Shown one piece after another: positions 63,245-64,000 of a stretch of 64,000 nt of DNA. Origin of the DNA: Burkholderia gladioli (lineage in GTDB: Bacteria; Pseudomonadota; Gammaproteobacteria; Burkholderiales; Burkholderiaceae); the NCBI RefSeq assembly GCF_000959725.1, contig NZ_CP009322.1, positions 1,488,001 to 1,552,000 of the forward strand, in the 5' to 3' direction. Numbering within the stretch: the stretch's first letter is position 1; every line of letters begins with the position of its first letter. The translations under genes and the position numbers were made by a program. The notes under the pieces were generated by a model, which worked only from the letters and a program-made list of their open reading frames with translations, had not been told where the DNA came from and ran no database searches.

Positions 63245-63649
63245 ATGACGCAGGCAGCAAGACAGCGCGAGGTGGTGTTCCCGCCGGGACGGCAGGCCTT
63301 GTACGAACGCAACCGCTATTCGCCTGCGGTGCGCGCCAACGGGCTGCTGTTCGTTTCCGGGCAGGTAGGCAGCCGCGAGGACGGCTCGCCCGAGCCCGAG
63401 CTGGAGGCGCAGGTGGCGCGCGCCTTCGAGAACCTGAACGCGATCCTCGCGGCGGCCGGTTGCAGCTTCGACGACGTGATCGACGTGACCGTCTTCATGG
63501 TCGATCCCGAGGTGAATTTCGAGCGGGTCTGGCAGGTGGTGCCGAAGTACTGGGGCGAGGCGCCCCATCCCAGCCTGACGGCGGTCGGCGTGACCTGGCT
63601 CTATGGCTTCCAGTTCGAGATCAAGGCCATCGCGCGCCTGCGCGACTGA
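63245..63649 (+). CDS. RidA/YjgF-family protein
   Basis: A 134-residue Rid protein. The segments YSPAVRANGLLFVSGQVG, EAQVARAFENLNAILAAAG and DDVIDVTVFMVD are characteristic. The canonical catalytic Arg near the C-terminus of RidA (in the P-x-x-R-x-x motif) is not seen at its usual place (HPSLTAVGVTWL), so this is probably one of the Rid2-7 types that lack imine deaminase activity. The ATG has CAGGAG upstream. It is divergent from the lysR gene. Substrate unknown. Confidence 0.86.
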   Translation: MTQAARQREVVFPPGRQALYERNRYSPAVRANGLLFVSGQVGSREDGSPEPELEAQVARAFENLNAILAAAGCSFDDVIDVTVFMVDPEVNFERVWQVVPKYWGEAPHPSLTAVGVTWLYGFQFEIKAIARLRD

Positions 63650-63730
63650 GGCGTGCGAGCTCGCCCCGCCCCTCCCGGGAGACGGCTCAAGCGCGATCCG
63701 TGCTCCCCGGCAGCGAAAGCAATGAACGTC

Positions 63731-63758
63731 GACAGCCCGGGACCAGCGCCGGGCTGTC
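63731..63758. terminator. Hairpin after ridA
   Basis: GACAGCCCGG (63731-63740) pairs perfectly with CCGGGCTGTC (63749-63758) around an 8-nt loop. It lies 81 bp after the ridA stop. No T-run follows, but position and a 10-bp GC stem suggest a terminator. Confidence 0.6.
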
Positions 63759-63766
63759 ATTCGATC

Positions 63767-63790
63767 CGTATCGGTCATTCGACCGATACG
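63767..63790. promoter_or_regulatory. Second perfect dyad, operator or terminator
   Basis: CGTATCGGTC (63767-63776), ATTC, GACCGATACG (63781-63790). It sits directly after the GC-rich hairpin and about 105 bp before the thioesterase-like start. The moderately AT-containing arms look more like an operator for the downstream gene than a terminator. Confidence 0.5.
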
Positions 63791-63894
63791 CGTGGCGCGG
63801 GTCGGCGCGTAAGCTGGAGCGCTTCGATTGCTTCCCGTTCGGTATCGATGCCGTGCCGCGCGCTCCGCGACGGCACGGTCAAAACCCGCCACTC

Positions 63895-64000
63895 ATGAAT
63901 CTACTGCTGCGTTTGTGCCTCGTGTTCCTGCTGAGCCGGCGTCGTCGGCGGCTGCACATCCTCGACACCTGCGTCACGCCGTTCCGCGTGTGGCCCAACG
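63895..64000 (+). CDS. Thioesterase-like protein, partial (3' end outside window)
   Basis: The frame opens at 63895 and leaves the window after 35 residues. The visible sequence MNLLLRLCLVFLLSRRRRR is followed by LHILDTCVTPFRVWPN, which resembles the start of hotdog-fold acyl-CoA thioesterases (DTxVTPFRVWPxD). Assignment rests on this short stretch only. Confidence 0.55.
   Translation, partial: MNLLLRLCLVFLLSRRRRRLHILDTCVTPFRVWPN

Noticed and set aside
1..64000. Mobile element or genomic-island boundaries
   Set aside because: I found no transposase, integrase, tRNA gene or flanking direct repeats, and gene composition is uniform apart from the AT-rich intergenic stretch near 37.2-37.5 kb.

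Overview
This is 64 kb of a high-GC beta-proteobacterial chromosome or megaplasmid. The gene families (OpcP-type porin, NRPS, abundant ABC transporters and LysR regulators) and codon use suggest Burkholderia sensu stricto, possibly the gladioli/glumae/plantarii group. That placement is an inference. I saw no rRNA, tRNA, insertion sequence, phage gene or CRISPR array.

Layout. 0-5 kb: a DCC-family redox protein with a membrane-protein partner, an orphan soxCD-like sulfite dehydrogenase pair, and an LRR-kinase fusion. 5.3-9.7 kb: transketolase convergent with an amino-acid ABC transporter that has no ATPase gene. 10-15 kb: a ytcA-mdtN-mdtO-mdtP-like tripartite efflux operon of the FUSC type. 15-37 kb: a five-gene minus-strand operon (VOC/HPPD-like enzyme, PabB-like aminodeoxychorismate synthase, 5651-residue NRPS, JmjC oxygenase, MFS exporter). 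37.6-45 kb: LysR, MFS, class II aldolase, epoxide-hydrolase-like enzyme, DadA-like oxidase, FMN monooxygenase. 45-49.4 kb: GntR regulator with an AprA/FrdA-like flavoprotein, 2x[4Fe-4S] ferredoxin, HEAT-repeat protein and DUF971 protein. 49.4-56 kb: serine hydrolase, porin and a ribose-type ABC importer. 56-64 kb: an Ssu/Tau-type sulfonate importer, two TauD-family dioxygenases, LysR, RidA and the start of a thioesterase-like gene.

Main point. The NRPS reads C-A(Thr)-T / C-A(Thr)-T / C-A-T / dual C/E-A-T / C-A-T-TE. The fifth adenylation domain lacks the Asp that binds an alpha-amino group, and its pocket resembles what I recall of p-aminobenzoate (PABA) domains in albicidin and cystobactamid synthetases. 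The upstream PabB homologue carries the PIKGT motif of PABA synthases. I therefore predict an acyl-Thr-Thr-X-X-PABA type peptide not known to me from this genus, tailored by the JmjC and VOC enzymes and exported by the MFS protein, perhaps also by the neighbouring FUSC pump. A tandem 3.2-kb A-T-C duplication created the two Thr modules.

The right third is a sulfur-scavenging region: sulfonate import, TauD oxygenases and an FMN monooxygenase could release sulfite. The AprAB-like pair and the distant SoxCD-like pair are plausible partners in sulfite or sulfur handling.
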